DNA of 64,000 nt from Enterobacteriaceae bacterium 4M9 (GTDB taxonomy: Bacteria > Pseudomonadota > Gammaproteobacteria > Enterobacterales > Enterobacteriaceae). Of this stretch, positions 30,350 to 40,822 are shown piece after piece. Under the pieces are notes generated by a model that ran no database searches, was not told where the DNA came from, and worked only from the letters and a program-made list of their open reading frames with translations. The DNA lies in NCBI GenBank assembly GCA_010092695.1, contig JAADJJ010000001.1, positions 3,410,001-3,474,000 on the forward strand, in the 5' to 3' direction. A program made the translations under genes and the position numbers. How positions within the stretch are numbered: position 1 is the stretch's first letter; each line of letters begins with the position of its first letter.

Positions 30350-31593
30350 CAAAAAACGGCTGGCGCAACGGCAACCAAATTGCCCTGCTTGAGAATGGTG
30401 ATGCGTTTTTCCCGGCAGTCTTTGCCGCCATAGAGAAGGCCCACAGCCGGGTCATTCTGGAAACCTTTATCTGGTTTGAAGACGGCGTGGGCTGGCAACT
30501 GCGCAACGTACTGCTGAATGCCGCGCGTCGCGGTGTGCGCGTTGAGTGCCTGCTTGACGGCTACGGCACGCCCAAGTTCAGCGACGCGTTCGCAAACGAT
30601 CTGGTCGCCGCCGGTGTCATTTTACGTTTTTACGATCCGCATCGGCTGGTGTTTGGCATGCGCACCAACGTTTTTCGCCGTCTGCACCGCAAAATTGCGG
30701 TAGTGGATGAATGCGTTGCCTTCGTCGGTGGGATTAATTTTTCTGACGAGCACCTTCTCAGCTATGGCCCGCAGGCCAAGCAGGACTACGCGTTACAGCT
30801 TGAAGGCCCGATCGTGCAGGACATCAGCGAGTACGTGCAGTCCACATTGCCTCAGCGCGATGAGGTGCAGCGCTGGTGGGGCCGCCGCTACCATCACGCG
30901 CAGGATAACGCCCTGCCCGGAGAAACCCAGGCGCTGTTTGTCTGGCGTGATAACGGCGAGCACAGCGATGACATTGAGCGCTATTACCTCAAAATGCTCG
31001 CCAACGCGAAGCGCGAGGTCATTATTGCTAATGCCTATTTCTTCCCTGGCTACCGCCTGCTGCACGCGATGCGTAACGCCGCCCGGCGCGGCGTGCGGGT
31101 AAAACTCATCGTGCAGGGCGAGCCGGATATGCCCATTGTGAAAGTGGGCGCTCGCCTGCTCTATCATTATCTGCTCAAAGGCGGTGTGAGTATTTACGAA
31201 TACCAGGCGCGCCCGCTGCATGGCAAGGTCGCGCTCATGGACGATCACTGGGCCACCGTCGGCTCCAGCAATCTCGACCCGCTCAGTCTGTCTCTCAATC
31301 TTGAGGCGAATGTCATTATCCACGACCGGCAGTTTAATCAGCAGCTTCGCGACAACCTTAATGGCCTGATTCTCAACGACAGCCGCGAGATAACCGAGGA
31401 GAATCTCCCGCGCCGCACCTGGTGGAAAGTAGGTTTCAGCGTGCTGGCCTTCCACTTTCTGCGCCATTTCCCGGCAATGGTGGGCTGGCTTCCGGCCCAT
31501 ACGCCGCACGTAACGGTCGTCGAGCCGCCGGTTCAGCCAACGCTTGAAACCGGTGACCGCACCCACATTAGCGAGCCGGAGGTGAAACCCTGA
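30346..31593 (+). CDS. clsB: ClsB, cardiolipin synthase B
   Basis: A 415-residue phospholipase-D-superfamily enzyme that makes cardiolipin, and can make phosphatidylglycerol, at the inner membrane. Two HKD motifs are visible: HRKIAVVDE from His114 and HGKVALMDD from His292, the latter followed by [11 protein letters not shown] hydrophobic stretch lies near 365-385. It starts at GTG overlapping ybhP and ends one base into ybhN. Sequence agreement with E. coli ClsB (413) covers the full length. Confidence 0.95.
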   Translation: MTKNGWRNGNQIALLENGDAFFPAVFAAIEKAHSRVILETFIWFEDGVGWQLRNVLLNAARRGVRVECLLDGYGTPKFSDAFANDLVAAGVILRFYDPHRLVFGMRTNVFRRLHRKIAVVDECVAFVGGINFSDEHLLSYGPQAKQDYALQLEGPIVQDISEYVQSTLPQRDEVQRWWGRRYHHAQDNALPGETQALFVWRDNGEHSDDIERYYLKMLANAKREVIIANAYFFPGYRLLHAMRNAARRGVRVKLIVQGEPDMPIVKVGARLLYHYLLKGGVSIYEYQARPLHGKVALMDDHWATVGSSNLDPLSLSLNLEANVIIHDRQFNQQLRDNLNGLILNDSREITEENLPRRTWWKVGFSVLAFHFLRHFPAMVGWLPAHTPHVTVVEPPVQPTLETGDRTHISEPEVKP

Positions 31594-32558
31594 TGCCCGG
31601 CTCAAAGAAACGCTGGCGGCGCATCAATAAAATCCTCACTCTGCTGTTCCTTAGCGCAGTTGTCGTGCTGATGGTGATTTATGCCCGCAAAATCAACTGG
31701 GAAGAGGTGTGGGACGTCATTCACAACTACAACCGTACCGCACTGTACGGTGCCTGCGCGCTGGTGGCGCTAAGTTATCTGATATATGGCTGTTATGACC
31801 TGATGGCGCGCGCCTGGTGCGGGCACCATATTGCAAAACGCCAGGTCATGATGGTGGCGACAATTTGCTACGCCTTTAACCTGACGCTCAGTACCTGGAT
31901 TGGCGGTATTGGCATGCGCTACCGGCTCTATTCGCGCCTGGGGCTTAAAAGCAGCGTTATCACACGCATCTTCTCACTGAGCATTACCACTAACTGGCTG
32001 GGCTATATCCTGCTCGGCGGCATTTTGTTTACCTTTGGCATGGTGCCATTACCGGCGCACTGGTATGTGGATGAAAACACGCTGCGCCTGCTCGGTATTG
32101 TCCTGCTGGTCAGCATCGCCGTTTACCTGTGGATGTGCGCGTATGCAAAAAAACGTAGCGTCACGGTACGTGGCCACACGCTGGAGCTACCGGGCTGGCG
32201 CTTTGCGATGTTACAGCTGGTTATCTCTTCAGCCAACTGGATGGTGATGGCGGCCATCATCTGGCTGCTAATGGGGCGCGAGGCGCACTATTTCTTTGTG
32301 CTGGGCGTGCTGCTGGTCAGCAGTATCGCCGGGGTGATTGTGCATATTCCGGCCGGTATCGGCGTGCTGGAAGCGGTATTTATCGCGCTGCTGGCAGGCG
32401 AGCACGTACCGCAGGGCAAGCTGATTGCCGCCCTGCTCGCTTACCGCGTGCTCTATTTCTTTATTCCGCTGCTGCTGGCAACGCTGGGTTATTTGTGGCT
32501 GGAAAGCCGGGCGAAGAAGCTGCGCGTGCAAAACGAAAAGCGTAAGCCCGCGCACTGA
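31593..32558 (+). CDS. ybhN: YbhN, inner-membrane protein (lysylphosphatidylglycerol synthase TM family)
   Basis: A 321-residue integral membrane protein with roughly eight helices, related to the flippase-like part of MprF but lacking the aminoacyl-transferase domain. Conserved segments include NLTLSTWIGGIGMRYRLYSRLGL and IPAGIGVLEAVFI. The function is unproven; the overlap with clsB (TGATG) suggests lipid transport or membrane homeostasis. The C-terminus is basic (RAKKLRVQNEKRKPAH). The intergenic repeat B follows. Confidence 0.92.
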   Translation: MPGSKKRWRRINKILTLLFLSAVVVLMVIYARKINWEEVWDVIHNYNRTALYGACALVALSYLIYGCYDLMARAWCGHHIAKRQVMMVATICYAFNLTLSTWIGGIGMRYRLYSRLGLKSSVITRIFSLSITTNWLGYILLGGILFTFGMVPLPAHWYVDENTLRLLGIVLLVSIAVYLWMCAYAKKRSVTVRGHTLELPGWRFAMLQLVISSANWMVMAAIIWLLMGREAHYFFVLGVLLVSSIAGVIVHIPAGIGVLEAVFIALLAGEHVPQGKLIAALLAYRVLYFFIPLLLATLGYLWLESRAKKLRVQNEKRKPAH

Positions 32559-32624
32559 CCGCTTCTTTATCGCGAGAGTGCACTCATCAATAAAAACGCC
32601 GCCCCGGAGGGTAATACTTGTCAG

Positions 32625-33005
32625 TTAAGATTAAGTGAGTGTTCCGTTCACCTGAAGCCCGCTAACAAATGGGGCTTCATCTGCGGTGAACCGGCAAAGA
32701 GGGGCACCGCGGCCCTGTGTAATCTCCAGCGGCCCCGCAACGAAATCGCCGCTCTTTGGGCGGTACGCTCACCTCCCGGCGCTGCGCCTGCTGCCGGCTC
32801 CACGCATGATTACTCAGCCCGTCCCAGGGCCTCCCCCTTTGGGCCAACGCCTGGGGCGTTGTTCAACATTGCTCTTGTAATGTTGTCCTGTCTGGTTTCG
32901 CCTCAGCCTATCCCCGGCGGTCTGACCTTGTCTTCACGCCTCCGGCTCGCCGATTTCAGCGGGATCAGCCCCCCCCCCACACTGTATGCCCATGCACATT
33001 AAAAA
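32625..33005. repeat. Intergenic repeat element, copy B
   Basis: A second copy of the element at 5221-5630, again between convergent genes (ybhN and ybhL). The left hairpin arm is 32641-32691, the conserved block 32729-32764 (ending in a CCGC / GCGG hairpin) and the single right module 32951-32996, which contains a C9 run. The interior (32770-32945) has other inverted repeats (for example CAACATT-GCTCTTGT-AATGTTG) and does not match copy A. No gene is visible in the 573-bp gap. Confidence 0.7.
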
Positions 33006-33037
33006 CGAATGAGTGCGCTGCTCATCTGCAAAAGGAA

Positions 33038-33063
33038 AGAAAAAGGCCCGATGACTCGGGCCT
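33038..33063 (-). terminator. Terminator of ybhL
   Basis: On the minus strand AGGCCCGAG / TCGGGCCT followed by a U-rich tail, about 70 bp past the ybhL stop; it resembles the ybiT terminator next to repeat copy A. Confidence 0.8.
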
Positions 33064-33131
33064 CTGAAGGAGATAATTTTTATTCATAGCGATGCTGAAG
33101 TGACCAGCATTAGCCCCAAAGGGCGGTGTTA

Positions 33132-33839
33132 TCAGCGGCGGTTGCCGAAAATACGCAGCAACATCAGGAACAGGTTGATAAAGTCCAGATACAGCGTCAG
33201 CGCGCCCATAATGGAATATTTACGCAGCGTTCCGCTGTCGTTCACGTCAATCTGCTCACCGATGTTTTTAAGCTTCTGGGTGTCGTAGGCCGTCAGCCCA
33301 ACAAACACCAGCACACCAATGTAGGTAATCGCCCACATCAACGGCGTGCTCTTAAGCCACAGGTTCACCAGCGACGCCAGAATGATGCCAATCAGCGCCA
33401 TAAACAGCAGACTGCCAAAGCGGCTCAGATCGCGTTTGGTGGTGTAACCATAAAAGCTCATTGCCCCGAACATCCCGCCGGTCACCACAAAGGTGCTGGC
33501 GATGGACGAATAGGTATAGGCGATAAAAATACTGGAAAGCGTCAGCCCCGTGAGCGCCGAATAGAGCATAAACAGCGAGGTTGCCATGCCAGGGCTGAGT
33601 TTATGCACCATGCCGGAGAGCACGAACACCAGCGCCAGCTGGACGATGATGAGGCCAAAGAAGGTGATTTTGCTGGAGAACACAAACATCATGACAGCGG
33701 GCGTATTTGCCGCAAACCAGGCAACAACCGCCGTCAGCAACAGACCACAGGTCATCCAGCCGTAAACCTGCGCCATATAGGTTTGCAGGCGGCTGCCTGA
33801 CTGCACGATAGAACCGTTGGGTTGTGAGTATCGGTCCAT
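33132..33839 (-). CDS. ybhL: YbhL, BAX inhibitor-1 family membrane protein
   Basis: A 235-residue inner-membrane protein with about seven helices. The family signature is in the C-terminal half, with VGLTAYDTQKLKNIGEQID and the ending NLFLMLLRIFGNRR. Members act as calcium leak or stress modulators in other organisms; the bacterial role is not settled. The ATG at 33839 (GAGGA upstream) matches the E. coli start. It follows the moa operon by about 200 bp on the same strand. Confidence 0.94.
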   Translation of the reverse strand: MDRYSQPNGSIVQSGSRLQTYMAQVYGWMTCGLLLTAVVAWFAANTPAVMMFVFSSKITFFGLIIVQLALVFVLSGMVHKLSPGMATSLFMLYSALTGLTLSSIFIAYTYSSIASTFVVTGGMFGAMSFYGYTTKRDLSRFGSLLFMALIGIILASLVNLWLKSTPLMWAITYIGVLVFVGLTAYDTQKLKNIGEQIDVNDSGTLRKYSIMGALTLYLDFINLFLMLLRIFGNRR

Positions 33840-34043
33840 GATTTTTCCTCGTAAGTTGGAGAACCGTTGTCGGGCCACAGCGCCGGGTTGAGCCTGCGTG
33901 CCTTGCTGAATGCCACAGTGCGCGCCGATGGTGATGTACAGTCAACGCACGCCGTCGTAAGCCGCCAGCCGCCGGGTTTTGCAAACTCTCCCGCACGTGT
34001 CAGCCCCGTTGCTATAAGACTATCACATCCTGCAACAACTGAC

Positions 34044-34493
34044 TCACCAGCGCGTGGCGGCGGCTTTGTCGCTATCGCGCGCTTCAACCCAGCGCGTGCC
34101 GTCCGGCGTTGCCTCACGCTTCCAGAACGGCGCCCGCGTTTTCAGATAATCCATGATAAATTGCGCCGCTTCAAACGCCTGGCTGCGGTGCGCACCGGTG
34201 ACACCGACAAACACAATTTCGTCCCCTGGCCATAGCTCACCAATACGGTGGATCACGCTAACTCGCTGCAACGGCCAGCGCGCGCGGGCATCGTCCACAA
34301 TTTCAGCCAGCGCTTTTTCGGTCATTCCCGGATAGTGCTCAAGCGTCAGCGCGCTCACGCTGTCGCCAAGATTATGATTGCGCACTTTACCGGTAAACGT
34401 CACCACCGCGCCGTCTTCATCACATTGCGACAGCCACTGGTATTCATCACCCACGCTGAAGTTATCATGCCCAACCCGGATCCGCGTTTGCAT
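34044..34493 (-). CDS. moaE: MoaE, molybdopterin synthase catalytic subunit
   Basis: A 149-residue large subunit that, with two thiocarboxylated MoaD, adds the dithiolene sulfurs to cyclic pyranopterin monophosphate. Conserved blocks are GAVVTFTGKVRNHNLGDSV, LEHYPGMTEK and, at the active site, DYLKTRAPFWKRE with the two catalytic lysines. It is the last gene of moaABCDE, one base after moaD. Confidence 0.97.
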   Translation of the reverse strand: MQTRIRVGHDNFSVGDEYQWLSQCDEDGAVVTFTGKVRNHNLGDSVSALTLEHYPGMTEKALAEIVDDARARWPLQRVSVIHRIGELWPGDEIVFVGVTGAHRSQAFEAAQFIMDYLKTRAPFWKREATPDGTRWVEARDSDKAAATRW

Positions 34494-34494
34494 C

Positions 34495-34740
34495 TCAACC
34501 TCCGGTCACTGGCGGGAAGAAGGCAACTTCGTCGCCTGACTTAAGCGCATGGGCTGGCTCCACCAGCGTCTGGTTGACGGCGCACAGCAGCTTGCCTGGC
34601 TCCAGCGCCAGCGCCCAGCGGTCACCTCGCGCGGCCAGATGCTGACGCAGCGCTTCCACGTCTGTGAATACGTCATCCAACGACAGGCTGTCGCAACCAA
34701 CCAACTCGCGCACCTGGGCAAAAAACAATACGTTAATCAT
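34495..34740 (-). CDS. moaD: MoaD, molybdopterin synthase sulfur carrier
   Basis: An 81-residue ubiquitin-like protein ending in the Gly-Gly that MoeB adenylates and that is then thiocarboxylated. It starts [15 protein letters not shown] and ends [10 protein letters not shown], the same length as E. coli MoaD. The start overlaps the end of moaC by 8 bp; a longer frame seven codons upstream is unlikely. Confidence 0.97.
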   Translation of the reverse strand: MINVLFFAQVRELVGCDSLSLDDVFTDVEALRQHLAARGDRWALALEPGKLLCAVNQTLVEPAHALKSGDEVAFFPPVTGG

Positions 34741-35218
34741 GCGAATCCGCCCTGAAATCACCCGATTTGCCGCCGCTTTTTGCCAGCAGGCGCACCGGGC
34801 CGATGGTCATATCTTTCTGTACTGCTTTACACATATCGTAAATTGTCAGCGCTGCCACAGAAGCTGCCGTCAGTGCTTCCATTTCCACACCCGTTTTACC
34901 GGTGAGGCGGCACAGTGACTCAACGCGCACGCGGCTGTGCTCAGGTTCGGCCTGCAATTGCACCTCAACTTTGCTCAACAGCAGCGGATGGCACAGCGGA
35001 ATCAGTTCCCAGGTACGTTTGGCGGCCTGAATACCGGCAATGCGCGCGGTAGCAAAGACGTCACCTTTGTGGTGGCTGCCGTCGATGATCATCGCCAGCG
35101 TTTGGGGGTTCATGGTGATGTACGCCTCGGCACGCGCCTCGCGAACGGTCTCGGCCTTAGCCGAAACGTCCACCATGTGCGCTTCGCCCGCGGCGTTGAT
35201 ATGGGTCAGCTGTGACAT
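34733..35218 (-). CDS. moaC: MoaC, cyclic pyranopterin monophosphate synthase
   Basis: A 161-residue enzyme that turns the MoaA product into cyclic pyranopterin monophosphate. Conserved blocks include [28 protein letters not shown] near residues 53-80, [24 protein letters not shown] near 110-133 and the catalytic KSGGKSG near the end. It lies two bases after moaB. Confidence 0.97.
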   Translation of the reverse strand: MSQLTHINAAGEAHMVDVSAKAETVREARAEAYITMNPQTLAMIIDGSHHKGDVFATARIAGIQAAKRTWELIPLCHPLLLSKVEVQLQAEPEHSRVRVESLCRLTGKTGVEMEALTAASVAALTIYDMCKAVQKDMTIGPVRLLAKSGGKSGDFRADSHD

Positions 35219-35220
35219 AA

Positions 35221-35733
35221 CTATTTCTTCAGATGAGGATGGAAATTACATGGGCGAGTGCGGGCATCAATCTGCGGTGCAATGATGTTTTCCCACGCGG
35301 TACGGCAGGCTTTGGTCGAACCTGGCATGGCGAAAATCAGCGTGTGGTTGGCAATGCCTGCCAGCGCCCGCGACTGCAACGTTGAGGTACCAATCTCTTC
35401 AAAGGAGAGCATGCGAAACACTTCGCCAAAACCTTCAATTTCGCGGTCAAATAATGGCAACAACGCTTCCGGCGCCTGGTCACCGTCGGTCAACCCCGTG
35501 CCGCCGTTAATCAGTACAACCTGTACGTCGTCATCGGCAATCCAGGCCGACACCTGGGCACGAATGGCATAGCGGTTTTCTTTGACGATGGCCTTCGCCA
35601 CAACCTGATGGCCCAGCTCCTGGGCGGCGTCGCGCAAATAGTGCCCTGAGGTATCGTCCTCTTCGCCGCGACGGCTCGAAATGGTTAATACGGCGACGCG
35701 CGCCGGAATAAATTCTGCGCTGACCTGACTCAT
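35221..35733 (-). CDS. moaB: MoaB, MogA/MoaB-family molybdenum cofactor protein
   Basis: A 170-residue protein of the molybdopterin-binding family; E. coli MoaB is thought to be dispensable, with MogA doing the adenylylation. The family motif [17 protein letters not shown] is near residue 85 and a second block is [19 protein letters not shown]. The start at 35733 has AAGGAG upstream. It is the second gene of the operon, 13 bp after moaA. Confidence 0.96.
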   Translation of the reverse strand: MSQVSAEFIPARVAVLTISSRRGEEDDTSGHYLRDAAQELGHQVVAKAIVKENRYAIRAQVSAWIADDDVQVVLINGGTGLTDGDQAPEALLPLFDREIEGFGEVFRMLSFEEIGTSTLQSRALAGIANHTLIFAMPGSTKACRTAWENIIAPQIDARTRPCNFHPHLKK

Positions 35734-35746
35734 GGTGTTCTCCTTG

Positions 35747-36736
35747 TTATCCGCCGATATAAGACAGATTCTGCGTAATGCCGGTGTTCCCGTCGTGCAG
35801 AAAATGGGTCTGCTTTTTGTGGGCCAGCGCACCTGCAATGCGCGCCTCCAGCTCGTCGAGCGCATCATCGCTCGCCAGCAGGTCACGCAGCGCAATACCG
35901 CCGTCGCCAAACAGACATAAGTGCAGATTGCCTATGGATGAGACGCGCAGCCGGTTGCAGCTGGCGCAAAAGTCTTTCTCGTAGGGCATGATGAGGCCGA
36001 TTTGCCCCGCATAATCCGGGTGGGTAAACACCTGCGCCGGACCGTCGCTGCGCCCGCTAAGCTGCCTTATCCAGCCGCGCTTAAACAGTTCGTCACGCAC
36101 GGTGGTGCCGGAGATATGGTGTTTGCGAAACAGTGTGCCGCCGTCACCGGTCTCCATTAGCTCAATAAAGCGTAGCTGTATGGGGCGCGGTTTGATCCAC
36201 GCAAGGAAGGTATCAAGCTGGTGATGGTTCACATCACGCATCAGCACGGTGTTGACCTTCACTTTTTCAAACCCGGCGTCGAACGCGGCATCAATGCCCG
36301 CCATCACCTGGTTGAATTTGTCTTCGCCGGTTATCGCGTGAAACTGGCGGGCATCAAGGCTATCAACGCTGACGTTGATATTCGTCAGCCCCGCCTCACG
36401 CCATGCCTGCACGTCGCGCGCCATACGGTAGCCATTGGTGGTCACTGCAATCTGGCGAATAGCGTCGTTATCGGCAACGGTGCGAATGATATCGGTGAAG
36501 TCACGGCGCAGGCTCGGCTCTCCCCCGGTCAGGCGTACTTTTTCCGTGCCAAGCGCGGCAAACGCCCGCGTTACACGGCGGATCTCATCAAGCGTGAGGA
36601 AGCTTTTATTGGCAACACCGTTCGGCCTGTAGCCATCAGGCAGGCAGTAGGTACAACGAAAGTTGCACACATCGGTGACAGACAGGCGCAGATAGTAAAA
36701 TCTGCGTGCATACGCATCGGTAAGTTGAGAAACCAT
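35747..36736 (-). CDS. moaA: MoaA, GTP 3',8-cyclase (radical SAM)
   Basis: A 329-residue radical-SAM enzyme that starts molybdenum cofactor synthesis by rearranging GTP. The SAM cluster cysteines are Cys24, Cys28 and Cys31 in CNFRCTYC; the second cluster is bound by the CASC pair and a later Cys in LHLCLFG. The essential C-terminal Gly-Gly (SYIGG) is present. It is the first gene of moaABCDE and lies directly behind a Moco riboswitch. Confidence 0.98.
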   Translation of the reverse strand: MVSQLTDAYARRFYYLRLSVTDVCNFRCTYCLPDGYRPNGVANKSFLTLDEIRRVTRAFAALGTEKVRLTGGEPSLRRDFTDIIRTVADNDAIRQIAVTTNGYRMARDVQAWREAGLTNINVSVDSLDARQFHAITGEDKFNQVMAGIDAAFDAGFEKVKVNTVLMRDVNHHQLDTFLAWIKPRPIQLRFIELMETGDGGTLFRKHHISGTTVRDELFKRGWIRQLSGRSDGPAQVFTHPDYAGQIGLIMPYEKDFCASCNRLRVSSIGNLHLCLFGDGGIALRDLLASDDALDELEARIAGALAHKKQTHFLHDGNTGITQNLSYIGG

Positions 36737-36740
36737 TTAC

Positions 36741-36850
36741 ACCTTTCCAAGTATGGGAGATGCAGTCATTTCTTCCTGCACCCTGGTGACCGCTAAAGGT
36801 CACGGCCAGAACGCCGTATCGTTGACTTAGGCGCAAAGGCTTGAGTGTGT
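36741..36850 (-). promoter_or_regulatory. Moco riboswitch in the moaA leader
   Basis: The minus-strand leader matches the E. coli moaA Moco RNA element in order: CACTC, then GTCAACGATACGGC, TGGCCGTGACC, GGTCACCAGGGTGCAGGAAG, GAAATGACTGC, CTCCCATA and GGAAAGGTGTAAATG at the start codon. In E. coli this aptamer lowers moa expression when molybdenum cofactor is abundant. Confidence 0.92.
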
Positions 36851-37043
36851 TTTAGCCCGGTAAGCAACCGGATACTGGCGATAGTAGCGCTAAATACGCC
36901 AGTTCGCCATCAGCACAAATCGCTGTATAAATTGCAATATAGCGATGATATCTGCTCATTTCGCTACAGAATACGCAAAAAACACGCTTTTGCCTTGATA
37001 TACATCATATGCACTCGTGGCCCTGGTTCGTCTTTTGCCGCGA

Positions 37044-37065
37044 TTTACGCTACTTTAAGCGTAAA
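37044..37065. promoter_or_regulatory. Inverted repeat before ybhK
   Basis: TTTACGCT-ACTTTA-AGCGTAAA, an eight-base inverted repeat 20 bp upstream of the start. It could be an operator or an mRNA hairpin close to the binding site. No known regulator is assigned. Confidence 0.5.
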
Positions 37066-37084
37066 TAATGTAGAAGGAATCGTT

Positions 37085-37990
37085 ATGCGTAGCCGTACTC
37101 TCGCCGACCTGGACAGCGTCGTCGCTCTGGGCGGTGGCCACGGTCTGGGCCGTGTAATGTCATCACTGTCTTCGTTAGGCTCGCGCCTGACCGGTATTGT
37201 CACCACCACCGATGATGGCGGCTCTACCGGGCGCATTCGTCGCGCGGAAGGCGGTATCGCCTGGGGCGATATGCGCAACTGTCTCAATCAGTTAATTACC
37301 GAACCGAGCGTGGCTTCAGCGATGTTTGAGTACCGTTTTGGCGGTAATGGCGAACTTGCGGGACATAACCTCGGAAATCTCATGTTAAAGGCGCTCGATC
37401 ACCTGAGCGTGCGGCCTCTGGAAGCCATCAACCTCATTCGCAGCCTGTTGAAGGTAGACGCATTTTTAATTCCCATGTCGGAACAACCGCTGCACCTGAT
37501 GGCGACCGACGCCGACGGGCACACGGTGTACGGTGAGGTAAATATCGACCAACTAGCGAAGCCACCGGCCGAGGTGATGCTGTATCCCAAAGCACACGCC
37601 ACCCGCGAGGCCGTGCAGGCCATCAACGAGGCTGATTTGATCCTGATTGGCCCGGGCAGTTTTTACACCAGCCTGCTGCCGCTGATGCTGCTTGATGACA
37701 TGGCGCAGGCCCTGCGCCGCACGCGCTCGCCGGTGGTCTTTATTGACAACCTGGCACGCGAGCGTAGCCCGGCGGCGAAACTCACACTGCGCCAGCGGCT
37801 GGATATCATGGAGCATCATATCGGCAAGCACATCGTTAACGCGGTGGTGGTGGGGCCACGGCTCAATACGGAAAACGTTGACGGACTTATCATGATTAAA
37901 GAGCCGCTGGAAGCCGACGATGTGCCGTACCGCCACGACAGAAAACTGCTGCGCCAGGCACTGGATAAGGCGTTGCAGGCACTGGGCTAA
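37085..37990 (+). CDS. ybhK: YbhK, YvcK/CofD-like protein
   Basis: A 301-residue protein with the CofD fold (2-phospho-L-lactate transferase relatives). B. subtilis YvcK is needed for growth and shape on gluconeogenic carbon sources and binds UDP-sugars; the enterobacterial role is inferred. Clear blocks are [16 protein letters not shown] (residues 13-28), [23 protein letters not shown] and [12 protein letters not shown]. The ATG at 37085 has AAGGA upstream. It is divergent from moaA. Confidence 0.92.
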   Translation: MRSRTLADLDSVVALGGGHGLGRVMSSLSSLGSRLTGIVTTTDDGGSTGRIRRAEGGIAWGDMRNCLNQLITEPSVASAMFEYRFGGNGELAGHNLGNLMLKALDHLSVRPLEAINLIRSLLKVDAFLIPMSEQPLHLMATDADGHTVYGEVNIDQLAKPPAEVMLYPKAHATREAVQAINEADLILIGPGSFYTSLLPLMLLDDMAQALRRTRSPVVFIDNLARERSPAAKLTLRQRLDIMEHHIGKHIVNAVVVGPRLNTENVDGLIMIKEPLEADDVPYRHDRKLLRQALDKALQALG

Positions 37991-38021
37991 ACACGCAGAC
38001 ACACCGTTCAATCAATACGAA

Positions 38022-38044
38022 AACGCCCGGCGATGCCGGGCGTT
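38022..38044. terminator. Terminator between ybhK and uvrB
   Basis: AACGCCCGGC / GCCGGGCGTT, 30 bp after ybhK, with a short T-run; it may also serve the convergent uvrB. Confidence 0.75.
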
Positions 38045-38068
38045 TATCATTACGCGAGGCCAACCCTG

Positions 38069-40090
38069 TTACGAGGCGGCAATAAACAGCTCGCGCAGCT
38101 TATGCAGGCGGTCGCGCGCGTCGGCAGCCTCTTCAAACTCGAGGTTCTGGGCATGCTGCATCATTTTTGCCTCCAGTTCGGTTATCTGCTGCTGGAGCGC
38201 CTTCGGTGACAGTGCCTTATCGGCGGCATCTGCGCCACCCGTACCGCGTGTCCTGCTGCGGCTCTTCGCGCGAGTGTGCGCCAGGCTCTCGCCAAGTGAC
38301 AGAATATCTACCACCTTCTTGTTAAGCCCCTGCGGCACAATGCCATTTTCTTCGTTGTAGAGCTGCTGCTTCTCACGGCGGCGCTCGGTTTCGCCAATCG
38401 CCTTTGCCATTGAGGCGGTAATTCTGTCGCCGTAGAGAATCGCTTTGCCGTTGACGTTACGCGCCGCGCGACCGATGGTCTGAATCAGCGAGCGTTCGGA
38501 GCGCAGGAAGCCCTCTTTGTCAGCATCAAGAATGGCCACCAGCGACACTTCCGGCATATCCAGCCCCTCACGCAGCAGGTTGATACCTACCAGCACATCA
38601 AATTCCCCCAGGCGCAAATCGCGGATTATCTCCATACGCTCAACGGTATCGATGTCCGAGTGCAGGTAGCGCACACGCTCGCCGTGTTCTTCAAGGTATT
38701 CAGTGAGGTCCTCGGCCATGCGCTTGGTGAGCGTCGTCACCAGCACGCGCTCATTGATAGCGGCACGCAGGCGAATCTCGGACAGCAGATCGTCAACCTG
38801 GGTCGCCACCGGGCGCACCTCAATAACCGGGTCCAGCAGGCCCGTCGGGCGCACCACCTGGTCAATCACATCGCCGCCAGATTTCTCCAGCTCGTAGTTG
38901 CCAGGTGTTGCCGAGACATAAATGGTCTGCGGGGCTAACGCCTCGAACTCTTCAAACTTCAGCGGGCGGTTATCCAGCGCCGACGGCAGGCGAAAGCCGT
39001 ATTCCACCAGCGTCTCTTTACGCGCTCTGTCACCGCGGAACATCCCGCCAATCTGCGGAATGGTAACGTGAGACTCGTCAATCACCAGCAGGCCGTCGGC
39101 TGGCAGGTAGTCAAACAATGTCGGCGGCGGCTCGCCCGGACCACGCCCGGACAGATAACGTGAGTAGTTTTCAATGCCAGAGCAGTAGCCCAGCTCGTTC
39201 ATCATTTCGAGATCAAACTGCGTGCGCTGGCTCAGGCGCTGCTCTTCAAGCAGCTTGTTATTTGCCAGCAGCACCTTGCGCCGGTCTGCCAGCTCCACTT
39301 TGATGTCTTCCATCGCCTGAATAATGCGCTCGCGCGGCGTCACGTAGTGCGTTTTGGGGTAGATGGTGTAGCGCTGCACCGTGCTTTCAACCGTGCCGGT
39401 GAGCGGGTCAAACAGCGAAAGCCGCTCTACTTCTTCGTCAAACAATTCAACCCGCAGCGCAATGTCGTCTGATTCCGCCGGGAAGATATCAATCACCTCG
39501 CCGCGCACCCGGAAGGTGCCGCGCTGGAACGCCTGGTCGTTACGCGTGTATTGCAACTCCGCCAGGCGGCGCAGAATGGCGCGCTGGTCAATAATGGCCC
39601 CTTTGGTGAGGTGGAGCATCATCTTGAGGTACAAATCCGGGTCACCCAGACCGTAGATAGCCGATACCGAGGCCACGACCACCACGTCACGTCGCTCCAG
39701 CAACGCCTTGGTTGCCGACAGGCGCATCTGCTCAATGTGCTCGTTCACCGACGCATCTTTTTCGATAAAGGTGTCGGAGCTCGGCACATAGGCCTCTGGC
39801 TGGTAGTAGTCGTAGTAGGAGACGAAGTATTCCACCGCGTTATCCGGAAAGAACTCTTTCATCTCGCCATAAAGCTGGGCCGCCAGCGTTTTATTGGGCG
39901 CGAGCACCATCGTCGGGCGCTGCAAATCGGCAATCACGTTAGCTACAGTAAAGGTTTTACCGGAGCCGGTTACGCCGAGCAGCGTCTGGTGAGCAAGGCC
40001 ATCCTCCAGCCCTTCTTTCAGGCGACGAATGGCGTCAGGCTGGTCGCCAGAAGGTTTAAACGCGGAATGGAGTGTGAACGCTTTACTCAT
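38069..40090 (-). CDS. uvrB: UvrB, excinuclease ABC subunit B
   Basis: A 673-residue helicase-like subunit of nucleotide excision repair, the same length as in E. coli. Walker A GVTGSGKT is at residues 39-46, the beta-hairpin region [12 protein letters not shown] near 92-104, the late helicase motif [10 protein letters not shown], and the C-terminal UVR domain ([27 protein letters not shown]) that binds UvrC. The ATG at 40090 fits the E. coli N-terminus. A LexA box and DnaA boxes lie upstream. Confidence 0.98.
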   Translation of the reverse strand: MSKAFTLHSAFKPSGDQPDAIRRLKEGLEDGLAHQTLLGVTGSGKTFTVANVIADLQRPTMVLAPNKTLAAQLYGEMKEFFPDNAVEYFVSYYDYYQPEAYVPSSDTFIEKDASVNEHIEQMRLSATKALLERRDVVVVASVSAIYGLGDPDLYLKMMLHLTKGAIIDQRAILRRLAELQYTRNDQAFQRGTFRVRGEVIDIFPAESDDIALRVELFDEEVERLSLFDPLTGTVESTVQRYTIYPKTHYVTPRERIIQAMEDIKVELADRRKVLLANNKLLEEQRLSQRTQFDLEMMNELGYCSGIENYSRYLSGRGPGEPPPTLFDYLPADGLLVIDESHVTIPQIGGMFRGDRARKETLVEYGFRLPSALDNRPLKFEEFEALAPQTIYVSATPGNYELEKSGGDVIDQVVRPTGLLDPVIEVRPVATQVDDLLSEIRLRAAINERVLVTTLTKRMAEDLTEYLEEHGERVRYLHSDIDTVERMEIIRDLRLGEFDVLVGINLLREGLDMPEVSLVAILDADKEGFLRSERSLIQTIGRAARNVNGKAILYGDRITASMAKAIGETERRREKQQLYNEENGIVPQGLNKKVVDILSLGESLAHTRAKSRSRTRGTGGADAADKALSPKALQQQITELEAKMMQHAQNLEFEEAADARDRLHKLRELFIAAS

Positions 40091-40166
40091 GAAGAAATAC
40101 CCTGAGGAAGAGGTGAGCGGGTCGGACAGTAATTTTACTCGCCTGTGCAATTTTTGCCAGTAGAAA

Positions 40167-40186
40167 AGCTGGATGAAAAACCAGTA
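40167..40186 (-). promoter_or_regulatory. LexA box of uvrB
   Basis: Minus strand TACTGGTTTTTCATCCAGCT contains CTG-N10-CAG and aligns with the E. coli uvrB box AACTGTTTTTTTATCCAGTA. It is about 80 bp before the start codon. It predicts SOS induction. Confidence 0.88.
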
Positions 40187-40278
40187 ACGAAACTGAAGTT
40201 TTGGTATACCCGCACCTTCTGACGGAGAGTTTCCGCCATTTTGCCCGTTCGGCCAGATTTTATACCAGGCCGATGGGG

Positions 40279-40287
40279 TTATCCCCA
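40279..40287 (+). promoter_or_regulatory. DnaA-like box
   Basis: TTATCCCCA differs at one place from the consensus TTATCCACA. It lies about 190 bp upstream of uvrB and within a GGGGTTATCCCC near-palindrome. Confidence 0.45.
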
Positions 40288-40487
40288 GAACTTATTGCCT
40301 TTTAACAATTGTCAAGCACCACTATGAACGTTTTATTTCAGGCAACGCGGGTCAGGCAGTAAGGATTGCTTTTAATTAACATGCTGATTTTAAATAACAA
40401 ACCAGAAAAGATGGCTTTCGCGCCAGATCGTGCCGGAAGCCCGTCCCTGCTCGCTTACCGCACGTTTTCTAACTCTAATGCACAAGG

Positions 40488-40510
40488 TTATCCACAGGAA
40501 TAGTGGATAA
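40488..40510. promoter_or_regulatory. Inverted pair of DnaA boxes
   Basis: A perfect TTATCCACA (40488-40496) faces GTGGATAA (40503-40510), separated by six bases, about 400 bp upstream of uvrB. A DnaA box upstream of uvrB at the distal promoter is also known in E. coli. Confidence 0.65.
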
Positions 40511-40822
40511 GTCCACCAGGCCCCTGATACAAGCCGCGCCTGTGAAAACTGTAAAATCAGACATACCGAAGTAAAAAAATCTTTTGCCACTTTTTTTATC
40601 TTTTTCTGTCTGCGCTCTCCGATATGACGCAGCTCACAAAATACACAAAACCGTAAAAACACGAGTTTCTTAACGCTATCACATAGCTCCAGCCTGAAAC
40701 CCGCGCGCAGACTGTACCCAACGGCGTTATGCGCCTGAAAAGGAGAAAGCGACACACCGGGTCGCCCCGGTTTGCAGATGAAACTCGCCCGGCCGCACGC
40801 GTACCGGGACGATAAACGTCAG

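Larger units (their letters stand above)
40091..40822. promoter_or_regulatory. Long uvrB-bioD intergenic region
   Basis: A 732-bp gap between two minus-strand genes. It contains the uvrB LexA box and three DnaA-type boxes, then AT-rich sequence without a convincing gene. Possible frames (for example 40390-40755) have no family features and start without a good binding site. A small hairpin at 40757-40772 may belong to the end of the bio transcript. Confidence 0.5.

Noticed and set aside
32625..33005. ERIC or REP element
   Set aside because: The conserved blocks do not match the ERIC core or the REP palindrome as I know them.
33126..33800. Long plus-strand frame rich in His and Gln
   Set aside because: It is the antisense shadow of ybhL, which has clear homology and a proper start.
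40390..40755. Possible gene in the uvrB-bioD gap
   Set aside because: The composition is unlike a protein of a known family, no homologue is recalled, and the frame crosses the DnaA-box region.
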